Below, piece by piece: positions 33,946-41,969 of a stretch of DNA of 47,673 bases (positions are counted from its first letter, which is position 1; each line of letters begins with the position of its first letter). The notes beneath the pieces were generated by a model that saw only the letters and a list, made by a program, of their open reading frames with translations, did not search any database and had not been told where the DNA came from. Position numbers and translations under genes: made by a program. This DNA is from Bacteroides sp. CAG:1076 (GTDB lineage Bacteria > Bacteroidota > Bacteroidia > Bacteroidales > Bacteroidaceae), in the NCBI GenBank assembly GCA_000436795.1, contig HF993149.1:1-47673 (forward strand), given 5' to 3'.

Positions 33946-35688
33946 TTAGATGGAATCAATGAATTTCACGATGGCATCACGCTCTTCTTTCGAGAGATTA
34001 CGGAATTTTTCTACAGTCATGCGGGCGTCGCTCTTTTTATTTCCATGCCACATGATTGCTTCGATGACGTTTCGTGCACGGTTGTCGTGCAAACGGTCGG
34101 AGGTAGAGGAACCCGTACACATCTGATGCAGTCCGCGTCCCCAAAGAGGAGTGGTACGGCACCAGCCGGTGCGGATATCGTTTTCCATGTGAAGTTTATG
34201 TTGAACCAGATCGGAATAAGGCCAGATTGTCTGGTTCGGATACCGGGGAAGGCGGTTGTCTCCCTTGGCAAAAAATCCGTTCGGGTCGTAAAAAGTATCA
34301 TCTCCCGTTTTCCATGACGGACGATGACAATATGCACATCCTATCTGTGCGAAGAGTTCTTTTCCCTTTCTGACATCAGCATCGTCGATGTTGCGCACAG
34401 CAGGAACAGCAAGTCCCCGGTGCCATACCATGAAATCGATGAAATCTTCATCGTCCATCTCTACATCCAGTTCCTTGGACGTCAGGTAGGAAGCAATAGC
34501 CTTTGCCACTTGTTCCTTGTCCGAATAGTCATTGGCGTGCCACGTCGGGTGATTTTTCTTGGGATCGGCTTCTTCAATATAGGCCTGATAGCCGGCTTGT
34601 ACTTCCGGGTCGTTGGCAGAAGCCTTTACCCACGAACTTCCTCCATATACTGTCTTGTCTTCTCCCTCTGCGTTGGCAAAGTAAGTGTCGAGATAATGAT
34701 AGCGGCGGTTGCTGCGAGTTACATTGGTGATGTTCCACATGGCATTGGCTCCTGCTGCATCTTGCAGCGGTCCGCGGCTCAAGGCATACGTAAATCTGAA
34801 CGGATGGAGCTCTCCTTTGTCGGCAAAGTCCGGATTGACATCTGTAACCTTGGTGTTGCTGTATTGCTTTACCCATTCTCCGTTTTTGAAAAAAGCCTCG
34901 TTCAAGCCGTTTTGCATGTAACCATCTTGCTCTTCTTGAGCATATTGTGCTTTCAAATCTTCGTCGCTGATGGCATCCAGCAAGCCGGTACCGTAAATGC
35001 CGATAGTAGATTCCAGCAGGACTTTATAATTACCCAGACTGCTGATGATACCTTTGTTTTTGGCATAGACCGCGTCTGGAGCGAGAGTCACCTCAGGATA
35101 TTCCAAATCGTAACTCTCACCATCGGGAAACTTGTTGCCCCACTCGTCGGTATATTTTTTCCATTCGATAATGACTTTGCTTTCGTCCAGCGGGGCTTTG
35201 AAGGGCTGGGTGGCATGTCCCTGTGGCATTCCGGTCAGCCAGCTTACATATCCATCGGTATCAGGATTGTAGACAACCAGCAGACATCCGTTCCCGATTG
35301 TTGTCGTTTGAAAGGCACCTGAGGCATTACGCTTACCATGTCCGTAGCCGGGATGGCAATGAATACATGAACTCCGTACATAAGCCGGGCCCAGTCCTTT
35401 GCGAACTCCGGAGTGATTGTTCATATACATTTTTTCAAACAGTTGCTCTCCATTCTTAAACCGCTGGCTCATTTCTTCGCTTGATTCGACGGGCTCGGTC
35501 GGCTGTTCGAAAGCATTCGAGGTGGTAAGATAGGAGGTCCCTAATTGTCCTCCGGCATAGTACCATTCCGGCTTTTCGCTATTGCCAGGGGAATCTGGTG
35601 TTGTAGTCTGATTCTCATTGTCGCTGCATGCTGTCAGGACACTGATAATGCATAAAGAATGTATCAGATGAAAAAATTTTGTCTTCAT
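33946..35688 (-). CDS. Di-haem oxidoreductase (DUF1111 family) lipoprotein
   Basis: 580 residues with lipobox LTAC (Cys21). Two c-type haem motifs are present: CIHCH (Cys108-His112) and CAYCH (about 451-455). Other family features are SGVRKGLGPAYVRSSC, DELG-type EDLKAQ linkers and a C-terminal TPLWGRGL segment. The family resembles MauG and bacterial di-haem peroxidases and is exported. It lies downstream of porin and imelysin genes in the same direction (133 nt after imelysin), a set repeatedly seen near iron-uptake genes. Its haems need the ResB-CcsA protein encoded next. The substrate is unknown; a ferric/ferrous redox role is inference. Confidence 0.88.
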   Translation of the reverse strand: MKTKFFHLIHSLCIISVLTACSDNENQTTTPDSPGNSEKPEWYYAGGQLGTSYLTTSNAFEQPTEPVESSEEMSQRFKNGEQLFEKMYMNNHSGVRKGLGPAYVRSSCIHCHPGYGHGKRNASGAFQTTTIGNGCLLVVYNPDTDGYVSWLTGMPQGHATQPFKAPLDESKVIIEWKKYTDEWGNKFPDGESYDLEYPEVTLAPDAVYAKNKGIISSLGNYKVLLESTIGIYGTGLLDAISDEDLKAQYAQEEQDGYMQNGLNEAFFKNGEWVKQYSNTKVTDVNPDFADKGELHPFRFTYALSRGPLQDAAGANAMWNITNVTRSNRRYHYLDTYFANAEGEDKTVYGGSSWVKASANDPEVQAGYQAYIEEADPKKNHPTWHANDYSDKEQVAKAIASYLTSKELDVEMDDEDFIDFMVWHRGLAVPAVRNIDDADVRKGKELFAQIGCAYCHRPSWKTGDDTFYDPNGFFAKGDNRLPRYPNQTIWPYSDLVQHKLHMENDIRTGWCRTTPLWGRGLHQMCTGSSTSDRLHDNRARNVIEAIMWHGNKKSDARMTVEKFRNLSKEERDAIVKFIDSI

Positions 35689-35821
35689 ATTGCAGTAAAT
35701 GTAGATCGCTTTCCAGTTGCAACAGCCATCTTGGATCAGTCGGTTCTATATGGAAATAACTTTTTGTTCCGAGATGGCTGTCTTGAACTGTTGGGCTGTT
35801 TTTAAAGAGAAATTCTCCTGA

Positions 35822-37057
35822 TTATTTTAAAAGAGCTTTGTTTGCCTTGTTTAGTGCAGCCGACAATTTAGTTAATGATTCGATGGCTGCATTGGCTTGT
35901 GCTCCAGTTGCGTTTTTGGCAAAAGGTTCCGGTATGGCCTGTATCTTGGTAATAGATTCGTCGATCAAGGTCTTTACTTCTGTATCGGTAGTCGGGTCGA
36001 CGGTAGCAATGTAAGCACTGACAGAAGTCGAGTTGTTTTTTCCGTCGTATCCGATGCCCTCGTATGCATTTTTTACGCTTTTAATATTGTCTGTAAAATC
36101 GACAACCGAATTTAATGCGTAGGGAGATTCGATATAATTCTTGTCGTCGGCTGTCTGACCTGAGTTAGGGCGGCCGATTTTCTGCGTACAAACCTCATCT
36201 ACGATGTCGATACATCCTTGAATCAATTCTTGTGCAGCGACGGTATAGCTGGTATATTTGCTTCCTCCCTGTCCGGCTGTCTTCATGCTTGTACCGTAAT
36301 CGAAGGTCGGCTCCTGTTCCGTATCTGCAAGAATCTCCTGTTTTTGTGTCGTAACGTTACCTATTCCTGCCCAAGATGCTTCCAGCCGAATACACTGGTT
36401 GCGCAAATCCTGAGCTACTCCTGCCATGTAAATCATGTGATTGTTGGTTATATTTACTACTTGTCCGCTGTAGCTGTATGTCTTTTCGAAGTTTCTTGGC
36501 TCGCGATGAGAGTCATCAGTCAGTTGGAACAAGATATATTCCAGTGCATGATAGCCCAGAAGCCCATATCCCAGATTGCTTGTGATGTAATCAAAGTCGC
36601 CGGTTCCTATGGCATCCATCATCTTCTGGTTATTCAGCAGATTATCCAGAGCAACCTGATCAAGAGGCCACGAGTCAATATGTGGGTCGATGTTATAATC
36701 TCCTGCCGCACCAAATAGAAAAGCTTCGCTCAATTCCCATGCTTTTCGTGATTCGGTCCAGTGTTCACATGCTTCGGCTACATACTCTGTAGCCTTTTTC
36801 TTATCTCCATTCAGATAGGTTTCCTTTGCTTTCGTACAAGCGTCACTCATTAATATGGCTTCGTCTGCCATTGCTTTGTACGTGGCGATAATTGTATTGT
36901 CTACATAGGGAATGATAACTTCTTTCAGAGTTTGTTCTTCATCTGAAAGTCCGTTGGAATTGTTGTTCCCACTGTTGTTGTCGCTACACGAAATCATAGC
37001 AGTGCCCATCACGGCAGTCATGACCAGGCAGAGAGGTAATTTAAAAAACTTGTTCAT
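35822..37057 (-). CDS. Imelysin-family (M75-like) lipoprotein
   Basis: 411 residues, lipoprotein signal ending MISC (Cys24), then a Ser/Asn-rich linker. The imelysin signature GxHxxE is present as GYHALEYILF (His170, Glu173), together with WTESRKAWELSEAFLFG and DPHIDSWPLD, both conserved in the family. The rest is all-helical with two four-helix bundles. Imelysins (IrpA/EfeO-like) are linked to iron uptake, although a peptidase role was claimed. It follows the porin gene by 44 nt and precedes the di-haem oxidoreductase, strengthening an iron-handling assignment. Confidence 0.9.
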   Translation of the reverse strand: MNKFFKLPLCLVMTAVMGTAMISCSDNNSGNNNSNGLSDEEQTLKEVIIPYVDNTIIATYKAMADEAILMSDACTKAKETYLNGDKKKATEYVAEACEHWTESRKAWELSEAFLFGAAGDYNIDPHIDSWPLDQVALDNLLNNQKMMDAIGTGDFDYITSNLGYGLLGYHALEYILFQLTDDSHREPRNFEKTYSYSGQVVNITNNHMIYMAGVAQDLRNQCIRLEASWAGIGNVTTQKQEILADTEQEPTFDYGTSMKTAGQGGSKYTSYTVAAQELIQGCIDIVDEVCTQKIGRPNSGQTADDKNYIESPYALNSVVDFTDNIKSVKNAYEGIGYDGKNNSTSVSAYIATVDPTTDTEVKTLIDESITKIQAIPEPFAKNATGAQANAAIESLTKLSAALNKANKALLK

Positions 37058-37108
37058 GTTTATTGATTTTTTTTGTTGATATTATTTTAATACTTGTTTC
37101 GCTTGAAT

Positions 37109-38464
37109 TTATTTAGTGAATAGTCCTGCATAGGCTACTCCTACCGATACGGACGGTTCATTATTATAAGGATTTCGCATCAGTCCGATGGAGTATTCTC
37201 CTTTAATGACGATATCATGAATAGGATAGTAGTTCAGTCCGGCAGCAAGGCGGTTACGTCCGCAGAATCTGTAAATAGGAGTACTGGTTTTATACATGGA
37301 ATCGTAATAGTCGTAGCGTCCAAAGACATACAGTTTCTGTCCTTTTTCGTTTAGTTTCCTGATTTGGGAGAAAACATTGTAGCCTGCTTCAATACCGGCA
37401 GCAATGGCAGCTTCGGCCACGTTCTGCTGAGGTGAAGGGGAGTTATTGCTCATCTTTTTGTTGACCTCCGTAATCTTGTCGGCATCACTCAGATGGCCGT
37501 AATCGAAATTGCCACGGACAATCCAGTTATGGTCGTTGTAATTAAAGTCGAAGGCACCAATCAAGACTGTACCTTTTATGTCTTTATACTTTTCGCTGTC
37601 CTTGTAGTCGTTCAGTGAATTGTTGAATGAATTACCTGCATAGCCGCTGACAGACAAGCGCAGTCCCTTGACAGAATAGTTGTCTATGCGGAAAGCTCCG
37701 GCTACAGAATTGCCTATTTTAAATTCGTACGGGCTGCCGGCACCGCCTTGTATCCAGTTCAGACGATTAAAGCGGTCAGAATCCAGTCCCGGAACCAGTA
37801 ATACTTCATAGCGCCAGTTGCCAGTCTGTCCCCACAAGCTGATGCCTGTTTCATGCCAAGTACAGGGGAGGATGGTATTTTCTCCCTCAGGACGATAAAC
37901 TCCGAAAAACTCAGTCGGCAGATGATGCTGGTTTGTTACTCCCACCGGAACGATGATGTGTCCCAGCCTGATATTGAACTCCGGGCAAATAGACTTCTGG
38001 ATCCAGAACTGTTCCAATGCTACTTCTCCGCCACGTTCCACTTCACTTTCGTATTCACCCGCTTCCTCTTCTTCTATTTCGACAGCACTTTCGGTTCCTC
38101 CATGTTCAAATTCTATCTCACTACCCATTGTCCATCCGTGTCCGAAATTATAATTCAGAAAAAGTACCACATGAGGTAAGTCGAAGCGTCCGTGCGATTG
38201 TCCTTTGTAAACGCTCGGGTCTTTGGCTGTGTAGCGGATATATTTGTCGGAGTAAAAGTTATGACTGTATACAGCCTCTCCGTATCCTCCAATGGTTAAC
38301 CCTTTACTGTCTTTCTCGGTTTTCAGAATGGAACGCTTTGGGGTTCTCGATTCCTTTACCGTGCTGCCGTTGTTGCCGCATGCTTTTTCAACTTCGTTTA
38401 CTGCAGAAGCATGCGTGCTTACTGCTGCGAAACAAAGTGAAAATAGAAACATTTTACTTTTCAT
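37109..38464 (-). CDS. Outer-membrane beta-barrel porin-like protein
   Basis: About 451 residues from ATG 38464: signal MKSKMFLFSLCFAAVSTHASA, then a polar linker and an outer-membrane barrel with alternating aromatic strands (GGYGEAVYSHNFYSDKY, LFLNYNFGHGWTMGSEIEFEHGG, AGLNYYPIHDIVIKGEYSIGL) ending in a C-terminal aromatic/Phe residue near GLFTK. An acidic insert (EIEEEEAGEYESEVERGG) may face the outside and bind cations. The -7 element at 38498-38505 excludes an upstream in-frame ATG. It is first in the porin-imelysin-di-haem set, so it probably supplies metal passage. It looks like phosphate/OprP-type porins but the identity is uncertain. Confidence 0.8.
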   Translation of the reverse strand: MKSKMFLFSLCFAAVSTHASAVNEVEKACGNNGSTVKESRTPKRSILKTEKDSKGLTIGGYGEAVYSHNFYSDKYIRYTAKDPSVYKGQSHGRFDLPHVVLFLNYNFGHGWTMGSEIEFEHGGTESAVEIEEEEAGEYESEVERGGEVALEQFWIQKSICPEFNIRLGHIIVPVGVTNQHHLPTEFFGVYRPEGENTILPCTWHETGISLWGQTGNWRYEVLLVPGLDSDRFNRLNWIQGGAGSPYEFKIGNSVAGAFRIDNYSVKGLRLSVSGYAGNSFNNSLNDYKDSEKYKDIKGTVLIGAFDFNYNDHNWIVRGNFDYGHLSDADKITEVNKKMSNNSPSPQQNVAEAAIAAGIEAGYNVFSQIRKLNEKGQKLYVFGRYDYYDSMYKTSTPIYRFCGRNRLAAGLNYYPIHDIVIKGEYSIGLMRNPYNNEPSVSVGVAYAGLFTK

Positions 38465-38497
38465 TTGTTCTTTCCTTTTGTTTATTTTTAACAAAGG

Positions 38498-38528
38498 CAA
38501 AGGTAGAATACCTGCTTTGGGGCATCAA
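38498..38528 (-). promoter_or_regulatory. Promoter of the porin-imelysin operon
   Basis: Read on the minus strand: TTG, 20-nt spacer, TACCTTTG (38498-38505). This is a complete Bacteroides promoter 34 nt before ATG 38464. Confidence 0.65.
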
Positions 38529-38560
38529 TACCCATTAGTTGGTAAAAAAAAGTTGTTAAA

Positions 38561-38576
38561 TACCTAGTAGTAGGTA
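38561..38576. promoter_or_regulatory. Inverted repeat TACCTA-N4-TAGGTA, candidate operator
   Basis: TACCTAGTAGTAGGTA has perfect 6-bp arms. It sits between two divergent promoters and overlaps the -33 position of the rightward one (38587-38594). A similar TACCCA/TTGGTA pair lies at 38530-38543. Binding by a metal or redox regulator is a guess from the neighbours. Confidence 0.4.
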
Positions 38577-38586
38577 CAGTTGTTTT

Positions 38587-38594
38587 TAACTTTG
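38587..38594 (+). promoter_or_regulatory. -7 element of the AlkD-like gene
   Basis: TAACTTTG matches TAnnTTTG, 30 nt before the ATG at 38625. Confidence 0.5.
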
Positions 38595-38624
38595 CGGAAA
38601 ATTTGTTTTTAATGGTATATAGAA

Positions 38625-39359
38625 ATGGAAGAATACCGATTGGACGACCTGACAATCAAAGAACATTTGTTACGTCTGGCGGAGGGAGCAAATAGAGCAT
38701 TTGCCGAAAGTTTAAATCCCGGTGTAGAGCATGTTTTAGGAATCAGAATTCCTGAACTTCGTAAACTTGCAGTACAGATTTCCCATACAAACTGGGAAGA
38801 ATATCTGCTTACGGCCGATACGTTTTATATGGAAGAGCGTATGTTACAGGGAATGGTGTTGGGATGTATCAAGCCCGATGATGATGTGGAATACTATTTA
38901 CATCGTGTAACTTGCTTTGTATGGATTATAAACAGCTGGTCGGTGTGTGATACATTTAAGTTCGGGGGAGGAAAAAAGTTTATAAGCGACAATAAAGACC
39001 GCTTGTGGAACTACCTGGTAGACTGGATGCATGCACAGGGAGAATACGAGATTCGCTTCGGGGTAGTGATGAGTATGCAGCTTTTCATCGACGAGGAGCA
39101 TATCGGACAACTACTGAAAGAATACGATGCTATCCGGCACGACGGATATTATGTAAAGATGGCCGTAGCATGGGCATTGTCGGTTTGCTTTGTAAAATTT
39201 CCTGAGCTTACTATGAATTATTTGAAACAGAATACGCTGGACGACTTTACATACAATAAAACGTTGCAGAAAATAACTGAATCGTATCGGGTAGATGCTG
39301 AAACCAAGACCCTGATCAGGCAAATGAAAAGGCCTGCTGTCCGGTTGTTGGAAAGATAA
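38625..39359 (+). CDS. AlkD-like DNA alkylation repair protein (HEAT-repeat fold)
   Basis: 244 residues, all-helical. It has the family start RIPELRKLAVQI, the central NSWSVCDTFKFGGGKKF with the aromatic/acidic pocket (Trp, Asp) and the later helical repeats ending in VRLLE. AlkD-type enzymes excise bulky or positively charged alkylated bases without flipping them. The Trp/Asp pocket residues seem to be retained by eye. It is a single gene with its own promoter, divergent from the porin operon; damage inducibility cannot be judged. Confidence 0.85.
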   Translation: MEEYRLDDLTIKEHLLRLAEGANRAFAESLNPGVEHVLGIRIPELRKLAVQISHTNWEEYLLTADTFYMEERMLQGMVLGCIKPDDDVEYYLHRVTCFVWIINSWSVCDTFKFGGGKKFISDNKDRLWNYLVDWMHAQGEYEIRFGVVMSMQLFIDEEHIGQLLKEYDAIRHDGYYVKMAVAWALSVCFVKFPELTMNYLKQNTLDDFTYNKTLQKITESYRVDAETKTLIRQMKRPAVRLLER

Positions 39360-39416
39360 TATTGCCGCACGAACAGCAAGCCTGAATGAAAGACTTGCCG
39401 TTTGTGCGATATTTTT

Positions 39417-39890
39417 TTATTCGTGATGGTACGGACCGTTGTTCAGAATTGTCATGGCACGATAAAGTTGTTCTACAAATATCAGCCGGATCATCTGATG
39501 TGAGAAGGTCATTTTCGACAAAGATATCTTTTCCTGAGCAGCGGCATATACGGCAGGCGAAAATCCGTAGGGGCCTCCGATGATGAATACCAGCCGTTTG
39601 TTTACCGTATGCATCTTGCGTTCTATCCATGAGGCAAATTCGACGGAGCGGAATTCCTTGCCGTGTTCATCAAGCAAAACGGGTACGTCGCCCGGTTGTA
39701 AGGCTTTCAGAATCAGTTCTCCTTCTTTTTCTTTTTGCTGTTCCATGCTCAGGCTTTTGGTATTCTTGAGCTCTGGGATGACTCCTATGTCGAAAGAGAT
39801 ATAATGTTTCGTACGCTCCGCGTAATCGTTTATGGCGGTGATGTAATGTTTTTCTACTGTCCGTCCGACAACAAGTAACGTAAATTTCAT
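39417..39890 (-). CDS. rlmH: 23S rRNA (pseudouridine1915-N3)-methyltransferase
   Basis: 157 residues, the normal RlmH length. This SPOUT-class enzyme methylates pseudouridine 1915 in helix 69 of 23S rRNA using SAM. The trefoil-knot motifs are LLDEHGKEFRSVEFA, FIIGGPYGFSP (SAM-binding), and the C-terminal SKMTFSHQMIRLIFVEQLYRAM with NNGPYHHE at the end. It is divergent from nadC and driven by the left half of the shared palindromic promoter region. Confidence 0.96.
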   Translation of the reverse strand: MKFTLLVVGRTVEKHYITAINDYAERTKHYISFDIGVIPELKNTKSLSMEQQKEKEGELILKALQPGDVPVLLDEHGKEFRSVEFASWIERKMHTVNKRLVFIIGGPYGFSPAVYAAAQEKISLSKMTFSHQMIRLIFVEQLYRAMTILNNGPYHHE

Positions 39891-39920
39891 TTTCTGTCTT
39901 GTTTTAATTTAATCTTTTTG

Positions 39921-39947
39921 CAAAGATAAGGATTATCCTTACCTTTG
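39921..39947. promoter_or_regulatory. Palindromic divergent -7 pair between rlmH and nadC
   Basis: CAAAGATA (39921-39928; TATCTTTG on the minus strand) serves rlmH and TACCTTTG (39940-39947) serves nadC. The 27 bp spanning both are a near-perfect palindrome (12 of 13 pairs), so two promoters face away from one symmetry centre. Confidence 0.65.
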
Positions 39948-39982
39948 CCAGTAAGAAAACATATTTAAAATCATAAATAAAG

Positions 39983-40837
39983 ATGGACGAAAAAGTAGTT
40001 AAGGATTTAATCGATCGTCTGATTGATTTGTCGTTTGCAGAAGATATTGGTGACGGCGACCATACCACCTTGTCGTGTATTCCTGCCGATGCTATGGGAA
40101 AATCGAAACTCTTGATTAAGGAAGAAGGTATTCTTGCCGGCATCGAGGTGGCAAAGGAAGTTTTCCGCCGTTTCGACCCGGAACTGAAGGTGGAGGTTTT
40201 CATTAACGATGGCGCACACGTAAAGCCGGGCGACGTAGCAATGGTCGTAGAAGGTAAAGTGCAGTCTTTGCTTCAGACTGAACGCCTGATGCTGAACATC
40301 ATGCAGCGTATGAGTGGTATCGCTACCATGACACACCGTTACGTAGAGCGTCTGAAGGGAACCAAGACTCGCGTACTCGATACCCGTAAAACAACTCCGG
40401 GTATGCGTGTGCTCGAAAAGATGGCAGTTAAGATTGGCGGCGGCGTAAATCACCGTATCGGTCTGTTCGATATGATTCTGCTGAAAGATAATCATGTTGA
40501 CTTTGCCGGGGGCATTGACAAGGCTATCACCCGTGCACGTGAATACTGTAAGGCAAAAGGCAAGGACTTGAAGATAGAAATCGAAGTACGCAACTTTGAT
40601 GAATTGCAGCAGGTGCTCGATTTGGGTGGTGTAGACCGTATCATGCTTGATAACTTTACGCCGGCAGATACTCGTAAGGCGGTAGAAATGGTGAACGGAC
40701 GTGTAGAGCTTGAGTCATCGGGCGGTATCACGTTTGATACGTTGCGCGACTATGCCGAGTGCGGTGTCGACTTCATTTCGGTAGGTGCCCTGACGCATTC
40801 TGTAAAAGGTCTGGACATGAGTTTCAAGGCGTGCTGA
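39983..40837 (+). CDS. nadC: Quinolinate phosphoribosyltransferase (decarboxylating)
   Basis: This 284-residue enzyme converts quinolinate and PRPP to nicotinate mononucleotide, the last committed step of de novo NAD synthesis. Motifs are AEDIGDGDHTT at the N-terminus, LQTERLMLNIMQRMSGIAT, the substrate-binding DTRKTTPGMR, KIGGGVNHRIGLFDMILLKDNH, the EVRN strand and ESSGGIT near the end. Length is normal. It is followed immediately by a copy of the GTAC-palindrome repeat. Confidence 0.97.
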   Translation: MDEKVVKDLIDRLIDLSFAEDIGDGDHTTLSCIPADAMGKSKLLIKEEGILAGIEVAKEVFRRFDPELKVEVFINDGAHVKPGDVAMVVEGKVQSLLQTERLMLNIMQRMSGIATMTHRYVERLKGTKTRVLDTRKTTPGMRVLEKMAVKIGGGVNHRIGLFDMILLKDNHVDFAGGIDKAITRAREYCKAKGKDLKIEIEVRNFDELQQVLDLGGVDRIMLDNFTPADTRKAVEMVNGRVELESSGGITFDTLRDYAECGVDFISVGALTHSVKGLDMSFKAC

Positions 40838-40848
40838 TACGTACAGGA

Positions 40849-40886
40849 TTTTTTGTACAAATTTTCTGAGAATTTGTACAAAAAAA
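40849..40886. repeat. Paired GTAC palindromes (copy C of the dispersed repeat), possible terminator
   Basis: TTTTTTGTACAAATTTT (40849-40865) and AATTTGTACAAAAAAA (40871-40886) are inverted copies, so they form a hairpin of at least 15 bp with T8 following. GCTGACGTTTTTCC after it matches the flank of copy A. It starts 12 nt after the nadC stop. Confidence 0.6.
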
Positions 40887-40984
40887 TTTTTTTTCTGCTG
40901 ACGTTTTTCCGGAAACATATTGACGCTCTGGTGGAATGACAGGCAGCTTTTCCCCTTTTTCTCTTTTTACCTTATTTGTATCGT

Positions 40985-41866
40985 ATGATTTACGAAGAGG
41001 ATAATAGGAGAAAAAGGGGATTTTTTATGGTTTTCGTACTACTTGAGTTGTCTTGTTTTTTTGTAATTTTGGTTGTTTTCATAAAATTGGAGCTTATGAG
41101 TCATGAAACGTATCAATTCCTTTTATATGCCATGTCGGTAGCTGGTGTGGTAGTTTTTGTAGCGCTTTATTTTGTAAAGGCAGGATATGGTATGTTCCGG
41201 ACAGCCTCGTGGGGAGTTTCTCTTCCCAACAAGTTAGCCTGGATGTTGATGGAAGTACCGGCATTTATTGTCATGCTGTACGGGTGGGTGTGCAGTGGAG
41301 TGGGGATATGGGCTCCACAGGCTGCATTTGCCTTTTTGTTTTTGTTGCATTATTTTCAGCGTTCGTTTGTTTTCCCGTTGTTAATGAGAGGCAAAAGTCG
41401 TATGCCGGTTGCCATTGTTGCCATGGGAGTAGTATTTAATATACTGAATGGCATGTTGCTTACGGCAAGTCTGTTCCGTTATCCTCCCGATGGCTTGTAT
41501 GCGGACGGCAGTGAGTTCTGGATGCATTCTCTGCCATGGATTGGTTTGGCATTGTTTGTACTTGGAATGGGAATCAACCTGCATTCCGATTATGTCATCC
41601 GTCACCTTCGTAAACCCGGCGATACGAAACATTATTTGCCGCAGAAAGGCTTTTACCGCTATGTGACTTCTGCCAATTATCTGGGTGAGTTGATAGAATG
41701 GATTGGCTTCGCTCTGCTGACAGGTTCGCCTGCCGCATGGGTGTTTGTCTGGTGGACGGCTGCCAACCTGGTACCGCGTGCCGATGCCATTTACAAGCGT
41801 TACTGCGAGGAATTTGGCGAGAAGGCAGTTGGAAACAGAAAACGTATTATACCTTATATATATTAG
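40985..41866 (+). CDS. Steroid 5alpha-reductase family (3-oxo-5alpha-steroid 4-dehydrogenase-like) membrane enzyme
   Basis: About 293 residues from ATG 40985, with about seven membrane segments. It is strikingly like animal SRD5A enzymes: LMEVPAF holds Glu90, the counterpart of the catalytic Glu57 of human SRD5A2; LHYFQRSFVFPLL holds Tyr123, the counterpart of Tyr91; and the C-terminal half shows INLHSDYVIRHLRKPG, then YVTSANYLGELIEWIGFALL and the final KRIIPYIY, all hallmarks of the NADPH-binding part. It should reduce the C4-C5 double bond of 3-oxo-4-ene steroids to the 5alpha (allo) form at the membrane. It is followed by OYE-type and SDR genes, the set reported for isoallo-bile-acid formation in gut Bacteroidetes. 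Confidence 0.88.
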   Translation: MIYEEDNRRKRGFFMVFVLLELSCFFVILVVFIKLELMSHETYQFLLYAMSVAGVVVFVALYFVKAGYGMFRTASWGVSLPNKLAWMLMEVPAFIVMLYGWVCSGVGIWAPQAAFAFLFLLHYFQRSFVFPLLMRGKSRMPVAIVAMGVVFNILNGMLLTASLFRYPPDGLYADGSEFWMHSLPWIGLALFVLGMGINLHSDYVIRHLRKPGDTKHYLPQKGFYRYVTSANYLGELIEWIGFALLTGSPAAWVFVWWTAANLVPRADAIYKRYCEEFGEKAVGNRKRIIPYIY

Positions 41867-41880
41867 AACGCTGCCGGATG

Positions 41881-41928
41881 TATCTTTTCCGGGCGTGGCA
41901 AGTGAGCGCCTTTTCTATGGAAAAGATA
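41881..41928 (+). promoter_or_regulatory. Intra-operon hairpin between the 5alpha-reductase and OYE genes
   Basis: TATCTTTTCC (41881-41890) and GGAAAAGATA (41919-41928) are perfect 10-bp arms, with CCGG on either side that can extend the stem. No T-tract follows, so it may act as an mRNA stability or processing element rather than a terminator. Confidence 0.45.
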
Positions 41929-41969
41929 AGGCCGGATTGCTTGCAGTGTTAACTTTTTAACTGATTATT

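Noticed and set aside
41867..41969. Short open frame between the 5alpha-reductase and OYE genes
   Set aside because: About 24 codons without a start context; the hairpin there explains the sequence better.
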